A DNA stretch of 37,203 bases from Streptomyces triticirhizae (lineage in GTDB: Bacteria; Actinomycetota; Actinomycetes; Streptomycetales; Streptomycetaceae). Position numbers and translations under genes: made by a program. The notes under the pieces were generated by a model. The model ran no database searches. It had not been told where the DNA came from and worked only from the letters and a program-made list of their open reading frames with translations. Numbering within the stretch: position 1 is the first letter of the stretch; each line of letters opens with the position of its first letter. Shown here in pieces: positions 23,740-31,086 of the stretch. The stretch is taken from positions 1 to 37,203 of the forward strand of contig NZ_RFFJ01000042.1 in assembly GCF_003696235.1 (NCBI RefSeq), read 5' to 3'.

Positions 23740-24649
23740 GACAGCGGCCCGCAGCGACCGGGACCGCGGCGACCGGGACGCGCCATCGGGTGACCTGGCG
23801 GGCCTTGAGGCCGGCCTGGACGCGTTGGAGAGCCCCGGCGGCGCGGAACGGGTGCCCGTCGGCCGCGTCCTCCTCACCAAGGTGCTGCCGCCCATCGTGG
23901 CGATCGCGCTGGTCCTGGCGGTCTGGCAGATCGCCTACTGGTCGGATGTGCAGCCGGACTACCTGCTGCCCAGCCCGGGCGACGTGGGCGCGGTCTTCGG
24001 CGAGATGTGGCGCGAGGGCACGCTCTTCGAGTACGTCTGGACGTCCGTCTCGCGCGGCATCCTGGGCTTCCTGATCGCCATCGCGGTGGGCACCCCGCTC
24101 GGGCTGCTCGTGGCCAGGGTCAAGCTGGTGCGCGCCGCGATCGGCCCGGTGCTCACCGGGCTCCAGTCGCTGCCGTCCATCGCCTGGGTGCCGGCGGCGA
24201 TCATCTGGTTCGGGCTGACCAACGGAACCATCTACGCGGTGGTGCTGCTGGGCGCGGTGCCGTCGATTGCCAACGGCATCGTGGCGGGCGTCGACCAGAT
24301 CCCGCCGATCTATCTGCGGGCCGGCCGCACCCTGGGGGCCACGGGCCTGAGCAGCGTGCGGTTCGTGCTGCTGCCGGCGGCGCTGCCGGGCTATCTGGCG
24401 GGGCTCAAGCAGGGCTGGGCGTTCTCCTGGCGCTCGCTGATGGCGGCCGAGCTGATCGTGCACTCGCCCGATCTGGGCACGGGGCTCGGGCAGTTGATGG
24501 AGAACTACCGCACGATGCAGAACATGTCGGGCGTGCTGGCCACCATCATCCTGATCCTGGTGGTGGGCGTCGCGATCGACCTGCTGTTCTTCTCGCCGCT
24601 GGAGCGGCGCGTGCTGCGCTCCCGTGGCCTGATGGCCCGCCTGACATGA
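23726..24649 (+). CDS. ssuC: sulfonate ABC transporter permease
   Basis: This 307-residue inner-membrane permease has about six hydrophobic segments after a roughly 45-residue charged N-terminal extension that is longer than usual. The first segment is 'VLPPIVAIALVLAVWQIAYW'. The EAA-type loop that contacts the ATPase is 'AGRTLGATGLSSVRFVLLPAALPGYLAGLKQG'. 'SWRSLMAAELIVHSPDLGTGLGQLMENYR' is typical of SsuC/TauC. Its start lies inside ssuB and its stop overlaps the next start (ATGA), so the operon is tightly coupled. Confidence 0.94.
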   Translation: MASSETAARSDRDRGDRDAPSGDLAGLEAGLDALESPGGAERVPVGRVLLTKVLPPIVAIALVLAVWQIAYWSDVQPDYLLPSPGDVGAVFGEMWREGTLFEYVWTSVSRGILGFLIAIAVGTPLGLLVARVKLVRAAIGPVLTGLQSLPSIAWVPAAIIWFGLTNGTIYAVVLLGAVPSIANGIVAGVDQIPPIYLRAGRTLGATGLSSVRFVLLPAALPGYLAGLKQGWAFSWRSLMAAELIVHSPDLGTGLGQLMENYRTMQNMSGVLATIILILVVGVAIDLLFFSPLERRVLRSRGLMARLT

Positions 24650-25443
24650 CGGGCGGCCCGCACGTCCCGGGCGGCGGCGCCGCTCCCCCGGCGCTGCTGT
24701 TGGTCGCCCACGGCAGCCGGGACCCGCGCCACGCGGCGACCGTGCTGGCCCTGGCGGCCCGGGTGCGCGAGGCCGCGCCCGGGACGGCGGTCAGCTGCGG
24801 CTTCCTCGACTTCAACCTGCCGCGCGTCGCCGACGTGTTGGGCGAGCTGCGCGCCGCCGGGCACCGCTCGGCGGTGGCGGTGCCGCTGCTGCTCAACCGC
24901 GCCTTCCACGCCACCTCCGACATCCCGAAGCTGCTGGCCGGGGAACGGGCGAGGCTCCCGGAACTGACGGTGTGGCAGTCCGAGGTGCTGGGGCCGCACC
25001 CGCTGCTGACCGGGCTGTTGGAACGGCGGCTCGCCGAGGCCAACGGCCGTCCGCTGGCCGGACGTTCGGACACCGGGGTGGTGCTGGCCTCGGCCGGCAC
25101 CTCGGACCCGGCCGGGCGGGCCGCGCTGGAGGCGCTGGCCGAACGGTGGCGGCGGACGGCCGGCTGGGGCGCGGTCATCTCGGCCTACGCCTCGGCCAGC
25201 GCGCCCGACACGGCGCTGGCCGTGCGCGCGCTGCGCGCGGAGGGGCTGCGCCGGGTCGTGGTCGCTCCCTATGTGATCGCGCCGGGGCGGCTGCCCGACC
25301 GCATCACGGTCGGCGCCAGGGAGGCGGGCGCCGACCTGTTGGCCCCGGTGCTGGGCGCCGCGCCCGAACTGGCCCAGGTCGTCCTCCACCGCTACCGCGC
25401 CGCCGCCTCGCGGCGGCGGCCCGCGCTCCCGCTGGCGGGCTGA
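24646..25443 (+). CDS. sirohydrochlorin ferrochelatase-like (CbiX/SirB) protein
   Basis: This 265-residue protein starts within the ssuC stop (ATGA). It has two CbiX-type halves. The N-terminal half keeps both metal-binding histidines: His22 in 'LLVAHGSRDPRH' and His88 in 'LLLNRAFHATSDIP'. The C-terminal half ('VLASAGTSDPAGRAAL', 'VVVAPYVIAPGRLPDRI') has lost them, so one active site is expected. In this operon it most likely inserts iron into sirohydrochlorin to make siroheme for the sulfite reductase at the operon's start. Cobalt insertion for B12 is less likely here. Confidence 0.85.
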   Translation: MTGGPHVPGGGAAPPALLLVAHGSRDPRHAATVLALAARVREAAPGTAVSCGFLDFNLPRVADVLGELRAAGHRSAVAVPLLLNRAFHATSDIPKLLAGERARLPELTVWQSEVLGPHPLLTGLLERRLAEANGRPLAGRSDTGVVLASAGTSDPAGRAALEALAERWRRTAGWGAVISAYASASAPDTALAVRALRAEGLRRVVVAPYVIAPGRLPDRITVGAREAGADLLAPVLGAAPELAQVVLHRYRAAASRRRPALPLAG

Positions 25444-25804
25444 CCTGGTCGTTCGCGCGAGCCGAAGTCGCCGCACAGGACGGGTGGTTCACCCGACATG
25501 ACGAGCCGTCGCTCGGGATGGTTTTCGGCCCGCCCGGAAGCGGGCCCGCGCGGGGCCGACCCGGTGGGCTGGCCTACAGTCGGCCGGCCGGTTCCGGCGG
25601 CGGGCGGGCCCGGCGGCCGGTCGGGTGTCCGGCCAGGCGCCGACGGCCGACCGGCGGCAGGTGTGACAGAGGGCTTCGCGGCCGACCGCCCGGACGGCAG
25701 CCGACCCGGCGGCCGGCCCGGCGGCGCGTCAACGGGCCGCCCTCGGCCGGGAGTTCCGGTGGATGCGCGGGCACATCCGGACCCGCGCAGAGGCGACGCG
25801 ACCG
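25444..25804. other. intergenic region between convergent CbiX-like gene and winged-helix regulator
   Basis: This 361-bp stretch is very GC-rich with many CGGCCGG runs. I see no credible ORF. The only clear structure is the hairpin at 25527-25546. Confidence 0.5.
25527..25546. terminator. 7-bp hairpin flanked by a T/A tract
   Basis: GGCCCGC (25527-25533) and GCGGGCC (25540-25546) pair around CCGGAA. On the plus strand GTTTTC precedes it, so minus-strand transcripts would read the stem followed by GAAAAC. It is a candidate terminator between the convergent units. Confidence 0.4.
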
Positions 25805-26440
25805 TCAGATCAACTCCCGCGTGGCCGGCCGAACCGGCCCGCCACCGACCATGCGACGGACCAGCGGCGCAGCCGCCTCGCCCGGCTCAGCCGGCCGGTT
25901 GGTCGGCAACGCCCACCGTGCGACTGAGACGGCCGGGGGGACGTACTTGTAGCCCACCCGGCGCACCGTGACGATCCGCTCCCGGTAGGCCGGCCCCAAC
26001 TTCCGCCGGAGCCTGGCCACATGAACGTCCACCGTGCGCTGGTCCCCGACGGGGCCGTAGCCCCAGATCGTGGCGACCAGCGACTCCCGGGTGTAGACCC
26101 GGTGCGGATGGCGCACCAGGTGCGCCAACAGCTCGAACTCCAGATAGGTCAGGCGCAGCGGAACGCCGTCCACGGTCGCGGTGCGTTCCTCGGTGTCGAC
26201 CACGATGCCCCGGGAGCCGGGGCGCTCCTCGGGGGCCACGGCGGCCGGCCGGAGCGGGGTGGTCAACGCGCCCTGTGCGGCGAGCAGTTCGGTGAGCTGC
26301 GCCGGCTGGGTGCCGGCCGGGGCCAGCACCAGATAGCCGACCAGCGGCACGGAGCCGTCCGCCGTCTGGCTCTCCGGCGCCAGGGTCACCGTCACATCGG
26401 AGAGTTCGGACAGGTCGGGGAGCGCGGTAAGGTGCCGCAT
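25805..26440 (-). CDS. winged-helix (OmpR/PhoB-type) DNA-binding regulator lacking a receiver domain
   Basis: The start is the ATG at 26440 with GGAG about 9 nt upstream, giving 211 residues. The C-terminal part (about 80-170) is an OmpR-type winged helix: 'GIVVDTEERTATVDGVPLRLTYLEFELLAHLVRHPHRVYTRESLVATIWGY', 'RTVDVHVARLRRKLG', 'IVTVRRVGYKYV'. The N-terminal 75 residues do not show the Asp and Lys residues of a phosphorylatable receiver. It lies 34 bp downstream of the TauD-type gene and is probably co-transcribed with it. It may regulate sulfonate or sulfur genes in response to a ligand; this is inference. Confidence 0.85.
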   Translation of the reverse strand: MRHLTALPDLSELSDVTVTLAPESQTADGSVPLVGYLVLAPAGTQPAQLTELLAAQGALTTPLRPAAVAPEERPGSRGIVVDTEERTATVDGVPLRLTYLEFELLAHLVRHPHRVYTRESLVATIWGYGPVGDQRTVDVHVARLRRKLGPAYRERIVTVRRVGYKYVPPAVSVARWALPTNRPAEPGEAAAPLVRRMVGGGPVRPATRELI

Positions 26441-26474
26441 CTTCGGCTCCTTCCTTCCTTGGGTCTTCGAAGGG

Positions 26475-27371
26475 TCAGGCCGCCGAGGCGGGGGTGTAGT
26501 GCTCCGCGACGTCGCCCTCGACGACACGGCTGCGCTCTCCGTCGACGCCGACGGGGACGTCCCCGGCGACGGTCACCCGGTGGAGCAGGCGGGGCAGGGT
26601 GCCGTAGTCGTCGGGCGCGTAGTGCTGGGTGCTGCGGTTGTCGAAGATCACCAGGTCGCCGGGGGCCCAGCTCCAGCGCACGACGTTCTCCGGGCGGGTC
26701 ACATAGCCCTGGAGGATGCGCAGCAGGTCGCGGGAGTCGTCGGCGTTGAAACCGACGAGGCGCTGGGCGAACCCGCCGATGAACAGGCCGCGTTCACCGC
26801 TCTCGGGGTGCACCCGGACCACGGGGTGGGCGGTGCGGTACCGGCGGGAGACGAACTGCCGGCGGTGCTCGGCGGCCCGGGCGGTCTTCGGCTCGGCGTA
26901 GTCGTGGTCGTTGGTGTGCACCGCCCAGAGGCGGTCGGCCAGCTCGCGCAACGCCTCGGGCAGGTCGCGGTAGGCGGTGGCGCTGTTGGCGATCAGGGTG
27001 TTGCCGCCGTAGGGCGGGACCACCAGGCTGCGCAGGGTGGTCGCCTTGGGCGGGGTGCGGATGAAGGTGACGTCGGTGTGCCACCGGTTGGAGCGCACCC
27101 CGTCGCCGTCGACCGCGAGGATGTTGGGCTGGCCCTCGGCCGAGCCGACGGTGGGGTGGGCGGTGGTCAACTCGCCGAAGAGCGAGGCGAACCGGAGCTG
27201 GGCGGCGTCGTCGAGCGACTGCCCACGGAAGAAGAGCGCCTTGTGCTCGATGAGGGCGCCGTTGATCTCGCTGACCACGGCGGGGTCGATCGGGCGGGAG
27301 ATGTCGACACCGAGGATCTCGGCGCCGATGCGGCCGCCGATCCTGCGAATGTCGAAATCACTGCTGGTCAT
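26475..27371 (-). CDS. TauD/TfdA-family Fe(II)/2-oxoglutarate dioxygenase
   Basis: This 298-residue enzyme is full length for the family. The Fe(II) triad is H98, D100 ('NRWHTDVTF') and H250 ('FDNRSTQHYA'), and Arg265 ('LHRVTV') would bind 2-oxoglutarate. The N-terminal 'IGAEILGVDISRPIDPAVVSEINGALIEHKALFFRGQ' is typical of TauD. Members hydroxylate taurine, alkylsulfonates or sulfate esters, releasing sulfite or sulfate. Between a sulfonate ABC transporter and cysteine dioxygenase, a sulfonate or sulfate-ester substrate is likely, but the exact one cannot be read from sequence. A HVDL-type leader peptide lies 338 bp upstream on the same strand. Confidence 0.92.
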   Translation of the reverse strand: MTSSDFDIRRIGGRIGAEILGVDISRPIDPAVVSEINGALIEHKALFFRGQSLDDAAQLRFASLFGELTTAHPTVGSAEGQPNILAVDGDGVRSNRWHTDVTFIRTPPKATTLRSLVVPPYGGNTLIANSATAYRDLPEALRELADRLWAVHTNDHDYAEPKTARAAEHRRQFVSRRYRTAHPVVRVHPESGERGLFIGGFAQRLVGFNADDSRDLLRILQGYVTRPENVVRWSWAPGDLVIFDNRSTQHYAPDDYGTLPRLLHRVTVAGDVPVGVDGERSRVVEGDVAEHYTPASAA

Positions 27372-27709
27372 GGTCCTTGCTGCCTTTCCCTGACCGAAAT
27401 CGCGTCCTGTGACGGGTGGGGGCGTGGTGGCCCCGAGGCAGCCGCGAAATTCCCCTGGCCCACCGAGAACCGTGACCGTGCGGTGGTTCCTCCGGAACTC
27501 CGTGGATTCCGGTTTCACGCGGCGTTTTTCGGCCGGAGGCCGTTGGGCGGCGTGGAACGGAGTCGCGACAGGCTCGGAGTTGTCCGGAATGGTGCGGAAC
27601 CGCCGTGCTGGTGAACGGAGTCGGTGGGCCGACGCATCGTGGGGTGTGCACGCGGGGAGGCGATGCACGGGACGGACGTGCCGAGGAAGTGCGTCGGCTG
27701 GTCGCTGTT
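27372..27709 (-). promoter_or_regulatory. 338-nt leader between the tauD-type start and its leader peptide, candidate attenuator
   Basis: No gene is seen here. On the minus-strand transcript the first 110 nt after the leader stop can form two competing pairings. One is a 9-bp stem (GCCGACGCA 27628-27636 with TGCGTCGGC 27690-27698). The other is a 6-bp stem (GCATCG 27634-27639 with CGATGC 27661-27666). They share bases 27634-27636 and so exclude each other, as expected of an attenuator. This is a hand-made fold only. Confidence 0.4.
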
Positions 27710-27793
27710 TCAGCGTCCGACGGCACAGATCGCGCTGGCCTGCCGCCGAAGATCGACGTGCAGCCGCGCTACGAGAAAGTCAGCCTGACTCAC
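27710..27793 (-). CDS. 27-residue putative leader peptide upstream of the TauD-type dioxygenase
   Basis: A GTG at 27793 opens a 27-codon ORF ending at the TGA at 27710-27712. The peptide contains 'HVDLRRQASAIC' (residues 12-23) followed by four residues. It matches the other two leader ORFs of this window without gaps across the motif. Asp is GAT and the conserved Cys is TGT. No Shine-Dalgarno sequence is seen; a promoter TTGACG-N18-CATTCT ends 8 nt before the GTG, so the mRNA should be leaderless. It probably couples tauD expression to cysteine or sulfur supply (inferred). Confidence 0.82.
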   Translation of the reverse strand: MSQADFLVARLHVDLRRQASAICAVGR

Positions 27794-27801
27794 GATATGT
27801 G

Positions 27802-27831
27802 AGAATGCCAGCACCCTTTGGTCGCCGTCAA
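27802..27831 (-). promoter_or_regulatory. promoter of the tauD leader (TTGACG-N18-CATTCT)
   Basis: On the minus strand TTGACG (27831-27826) and CATTCT (27807-27802) are 18 bp apart, and the GTG of the leader peptide lies 8 nt beyond. The layout is the same as that of the divergent cysteine dioxygenase leader. Confidence 0.65.
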
Positions 27832-27956
27832 GATTGTGGTGTTCCGTCTCACATCACGGGACAACGGGCGTCCACTTCCCGATATCGCGGTGCGCGTTCC
27901 TCCGTGTGGCGGCGGGTGGTTGGCGAGCGGCGTGCGAGGAGGACCCTCGGGCGCAC

Positions 27957-27986
27957 TTGACCGGAGCGGAGGTCTCGCGGTACTTC
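27957..27986 (+). promoter_or_regulatory. promoter of the cysteine dioxygenase leader (TTGACC-N18-TACTTC)
   Basis: TTGACC (27957-27962) and TACTTC (27981-27986) are 18 bp apart, and the leader ATG lies 7 nt downstream. This places the transcription start at or next to the A of the ATG and predicts a leaderless mRNA. Confidence 0.7.
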
Positions 27987-27993
27987 TTTCGCC

Positions 27994-28080
27994 ATGCCGA
28001 CCAGCAAGCGCCTTTTCTCGCGGTGCCATGTGGATCTCGTCCGCGTGGCCAGCGCGCTGTGTCGTCGCGGCCGTCTCTGA
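27994..28080 (+). CDS. 28-residue putative leader peptide upstream of cysteine dioxygenase
   Basis: The ATG at 27994 opens a 28-codon ORF ending at TGA 28080. It contains 'SRCHVDLVRVASALC' (residues 9-23) and then 'RRGRL'. It shares HVDLxRx[AS]SA[IL]C with the leaders at 15617 and 27793, here with an extra Cys11. Asp is GAT and Cys23 is TGT; Cys11 is TGC. It lies 209 bp before the cysteine dioxygenase gene behind a good leaderless promoter. Downstream, CCGTTCC (28090-28096) can pair with GGAACGG (28128-28134). A regulatory role responding to cysteine is inferred. Confidence 0.83.
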   Translation: MPTSKRLFSRCHVDLVRVASALCRRGRL

Positions 28081-28289
28081 GCGCCGTCTCCGTTCCGCCC
28101 CCGCCGGGGTGGTACCGAACACCTGAGGGAACGGCCGCGCCCGGTGGTCTCCCGTCGGGTGTGGTTCCCCGCGTCGCCGGTCGTCCCGGCTGAAGATCCG
28201 GTCGCTCCGGCTGAACGCCTCTCCGGCCCCCGGCCGAGCGCCTCCCTGGCCGAACCCGCCCGCATCACCACCGTCTCGTGAGGATCACC

Positions 28290-28844
28290 ATGTCCACCGC
28301 CCTGTCCACCGCCTCGTCCACGGATGTGACCGCCGCCGCGACGGCGCCCGCCGCCGGGCCGCTCCCCGTCGTCGAGAACCCGCGCACGCCACAGGAGTTG
28401 GCCGCCACGGTGCGCTCCTACGCCGCCCGCGTCGACCTGTGGGAACCGCTGGTGCGGTTCACCAGGCCGGAACGCTGGTGGCACCGGCTGGCCGCCGGCG
28501 CCGACCACGAGGTGTGGCTGCTGAGCTGGCTCCCGGGGCAGGGCACCGAGATCCACGACCACGGCGGCGCGTCGGGGGCGTTCGGGGTGGTGCGCGGGGA
28601 GCTGACGGAGCGCTCCTTCGTCCTGCCGGGAGCGGAGGCGCCCCGGCCGCCCCGGGCGCGGGGCCTGGCCGTCTCGGCGGTGCGCGCCTTCGGCCCGCGC
28701 CATGTGCACGAGGTGACCAACCTCGGCACGGAGCCGGCGGTGAGCATCCACGCCTACGCCCCGATCCTGAGCACCATGTCGTACTACACCGAGGCCGAGG
28801 ACGGCGCGCTGCTGTTGAACCGCACCGATCCGATCGAGGACTGA
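28290..28844 (+). CDS. cysteine dioxygenase family protein
   Basis: This 184-residue cupin oxidises cysteine to cysteine sulfinate with Fe(II) and O2. The iron ligands are H89 and H91 ('TEIHDHGGASGAFGVVRGEL') and H140 ('HVHEVTN'). The conserved Tyr of the active site lies in 'STMSYYTEAE'. As in other bacterial enzymes, the residue that is the cross-linked Cys in mammals is Gly here. The ATG at 28290 has GAGGA upstream; a GTG at 28278 is less likely. The N-terminal 25 residues are Ala/Thr-rich and probably disordered. It pairs with a rhodanese 10 bp downstream. Confidence 0.9.
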   Translation: MSTALSTASSTDVTAAATAPAAGPLPVVENPRTPQELAATVRSYAARVDLWEPLVRFTRPERWWHRLAAGADHEVWLLSWLPGQGTEIHDHGGASGAFGVVRGELTERSFVLPGAEAPRPPRARGLAVSAVRAFGPRHVHEVTNLGTEPAVSIHAYAPILSTMSYYTEAEDGALLLNRTDPIED

Positions 28845-28854
28845 GGGAGCGTCG

Positions 28855-29304
28855 ATGAGCGAGGAACGACTCCCCCGGACCACCACCCGCACCACCATCG
28901 ACGGTCAACTCGCCCTGGCTCGCGAGACCTTGGACCGGGTCACGGCCGAGGATGCCTACCGGGAGTGGCGCGCCGGCGCGGTGTTGGTGGACACCCGCAT
29001 CCACGAGCAGCGCGCCCAGGACGGCACGGTGCCGGGCGCCCTGGTGATCGAGCGCAACCACCTGGAGTGGCGCTGCGACCCCGCCAGCGGGGCCAGCGTG
29101 CCGGAGGCGGTCGACACCGAGGTGCGCTGGATCGTGCTCTGCGACGAGGGCTACGCCTCCTCCCTGGCGGCAGCCTCGCTCCGGGCGTTGGGCCTGAGCC
29201 GGGCGACGGATGTGATCGGCGGCTTCCAGAGCTGGCGCGCCGCCGGCCTGCCGGTGACCCCGCCGAGGGCCGCCGCCGAGCCGGCCGGCCCCCGCGCGGC
29301 CTGA
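28855..29304 (+). CDS. rhodanese-domain sulfurtransferase
   Basis: This 149-residue single-domain rhodanese has 'AGAVLVDTRIHEQRAQDGTVPGALVIERNHLEWR' and a catalytic Cys96 in the loop 'VLCDEGYASSLAA', then 'VIGGFQSWRAAGLPV'. It transfers sulfane sulfur between thiols or to cyanide. The gene starts 10 bp after the cysteine dioxygenase stop, so the two form an operon handling excess cysteine or persulfide sulfur. The electron of interest is sulfur oxidation state: the dioxygenase removes thiol and the rhodanese handles persulfide. Confidence 0.9.
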   Translation: MSEERLPRTTTRTTIDGQLALARETLDRVTAEDAYREWRAGAVLVDTRIHEQRAQDGTVPGALVIERNHLEWRCDPASGASVPEAVDTEVRWIVLCDEGYASSLAAASLRALGLSRATDVIGGFQSWRAAGLPVTPPRAAAEPAGPRAA

Positions 29305-29337
29305 ACCTGGCCACCCCGGCCCGCCGGGCCGTCGCCG

Positions 29338-29368
29338 CCCGGAGGTCCGCCGGGCGGCCGCCTCCGGG
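29338..29368. terminator. 8-bp hairpin between convergent genes
   Basis: CCCGGAGG (29338-29345) pairs with CCTCCGGG (29361-29368), and the loop can itself pair partly. It lies in the 80-bp gap between the rhodanese and the minus-strand epimerase-like gene and could terminate both. Confidence 0.6.
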
Positions 29369-29384
29369 GAACGCCGCCGGCGCC

Positions 29385-30371
29385 TCAGCCCGCCAGGGCC
29401 CTGGCCTCCTTCTCCGCCGGGAGGCCGACCGGGGAGCGCTGCCCGCCCAGCCGGGTGTCCGGCGGCAGCGTGCCCAGCCAGGCCCAGGTGTCCCGGACCG
29501 TCTCGGCGACCGGGCGCACCGTCAGGCCCGCCGCCAGCGCCCTGGAGACGTCGGAGCCGTGCATCGCCGCGTGCAGCGGCCCCGGCGGGAGCCACACCGG
29601 CAGCTCGGTCCAGGGCTGGATGTCGGCGGCCTCGATCTCCTCCGGCGTCAGCCAGCGGAGCGTCGCGTCGGAGCCGGTCACCGCGCGGCAGTGCTCCAAC
29701 AGCTCGCCCATGGTGCTCGCCCCCGGAGGGCTCACCAGGTCGTAGGGGCCGTGTAGCCCCTCCGCCGCCGCGTCCAGGGTCCAGGCCGCCAGATCCCTGA
29801 TGTCCAGGTACTGGAGCGGCAGTTCGGCCGGTCCTGGCGCCAACACCTCGCCGCCGCGCGCGATCCGCCGGAGCCACCAGGGCAGCCGGCCCACCATCTC
29901 GTACGGGCCCAGCAGTAGCCCGCAGCGCACCAGCAGGGAACGTTCGGCGCCCAACTCCCGCTCCACGGCCAGCTCGGCGCCCCGCTTGTCCGCCGCGTAC
30001 TCCGTCTGTCCGGCGTCCGGATCGCCCTCCACCAGCGGGGCGGACTCGTCGGCCCCGGGGGGCGAGGGGAAGCGGTAGACCGAGCGCGAGGAGACATAGG
30101 CGTAGTGGCCCACCCGACCGGCCAGCAGCCGTGCCGTGTCCCGCGCCGCCGTGGGCGCCCAGCTCCAGGTGTCCACCGCCAGGTCCCACTCGCCCCGCTC
30201 CAGCGCGGCCAGCCCCTCGGGGGCCAGCCGGTCGCCGTGCAGCGCCCGCACCCCCGGCGGGTCCGGGTTGCTGCCACGGTTGAAGAGCGTGACCTCCCAG
30301 CCCCGCGCCAACGCCTCGTCCACCAGGGCGGGACCGGCGAACGCCGTGCCACCCAGCACCAGTACCTTCAT
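29385..30371 (-). CDS. NAD-dependent epimerase/dehydratase family protein (extended SDR)
   Basis: This 328-residue protein has the N-terminal Rossmann motif 'VLVLGGTAFAGPALVDEALARGWEVTLFNRG' and an SDR-like central segment ('YAYVSSRSVYRF', then 'EYAADKRGAELAVE' with the Tyr/Lys pair in YAADK). The substrate-binding part has 'LPLQYLDIRDLAAWTLDAA'. Members act on nucleotide sugars or serve as reductases; the substrate is not readable here. The ATG at 30371 is preceded by CAGGGT at 7 nt with no ribosome-binding site, suggesting leaderless expression. Confidence 0.88.
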   Translation of the reverse strand: MKVLVLGGTAFAGPALVDEALARGWEVTLFNRGSNPDPPGVRALHGDRLAPEGLAALERGEWDLAVDTWSWAPTAARDTARLLAGRVGHYAYVSSRSVYRFPSPPGADESAPLVEGDPDAGQTEYAADKRGAELAVERELGAERSLLVRCGLLLGPYEMVGRLPWWLRRIARGGEVLAPGPAELPLQYLDIRDLAAWTLDAAAEGLHGPYDLVSPPGASTMGELLEHCRAVTGSDATLRWLTPEEIEAADIQPWTELPVWLPPGPLHAAMHGSDVSRALAAGLTVRPVAETVRDTWAWLGTLPPDTRLGGQRSPVGLPAEKEARALAG

Positions 30372-30537
30372 GGGCCCCACCCTGCCCGGCCGCCCCCGGC
30401 CGACCAAGGCGGCTCTCCCCCGGGCGAATTCGCCGAGAGCAGAGTCGCGTCAGCACGCCGAGCAGCGCCCCGACCAGCGCCCACAGGGCGGCGACCAGCC
30501 GAAGGGCCGGCCCGGGGCAGGTCGTAGCCTGGACCGC

Positions 30538-31086
30538 GTGAACGAGTTTCTCTCCGCCGACGGCGGCCTGACCCTCCGGCGCTGGCGGGACAGCGACCTG
30601 CCGGCCGTCCGCGACGCCTTCAACGAGCCGGGAATGCACGCGCAGTTCGGCACGGTGGTGGAGGAGGGCCGCGTCGACGACGCGGCGGCCGGCCGCTGGA
30701 TAGCCCGCCACGGCGAGCGTTGGGAGCAGGGCAGCGCCTACTCCTGGGCGGTGACGGACGGGACCGGGCCGGGCGCCGCCCTCCTGGGCCATGTCGCGGT
30801 GAGCAACGTGAACCATGTGCACGACGGCGGCTGGGTCTCCTACTGGACCGTAGGCGCCGCCCGGCGCCGGGGCGTGGCCAGCGCGGCCGTGCGCGCCCTG
30901 TCCGCCTGGTGCTTCGCGGAACTGAGGCTCTTCCGCCTGGAGTTGGGGCACCGGGTGGACAACGAGGCGTCCTGCCGGGTGGCCCTGGCGGCGGGCTACA
31001 CGGTGGAGGGCCGGCAGCGGGCCAAGCTGCGCTACGGCACCGTCCGCCACGACGTCGAGACCCACGCCCGCCTCGCCACCGACTGA
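30538..31086 (+). CDS. GNAT-family N-acetyltransferase (RimJ/RimL-like)
   Basis: This 182-residue protein begins at a GTG only 7 nt after a TAGCCT -10-like box (30525-30530), suggesting a leaderless transcript. It has the RimJ/RimL-type N-terminus 'LTLRRWRDSDLPAVRDAFNEP'. The acetyl-CoA site lies around 'VSYWTVGAARRRGVASAAVRALSAWCF' (R/Q-x-x-G-x-A motif), then 'FRLELGHRVDNEASCRVALAAGYTVEGRQRAKLRYG'. Targets may be ribosomal protein N-termini or small amines; the sequence does not decide. Confidence 0.9.
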   Translation: MNEFLSADGGLTLRRWRDSDLPAVRDAFNEPGMHAQFGTVVEEGRVDDAAAGRWIARHGERWEQGSAYSWAVTDGTGPGAALLGHVAVSNVNHVHDGGWVSYWTVGAARRRGVASAAVRALSAWCFAELRLFRLELGHRVDNEASCRVALAAGYTVEGRQRAKLRYGTVRHDVETHARLATD

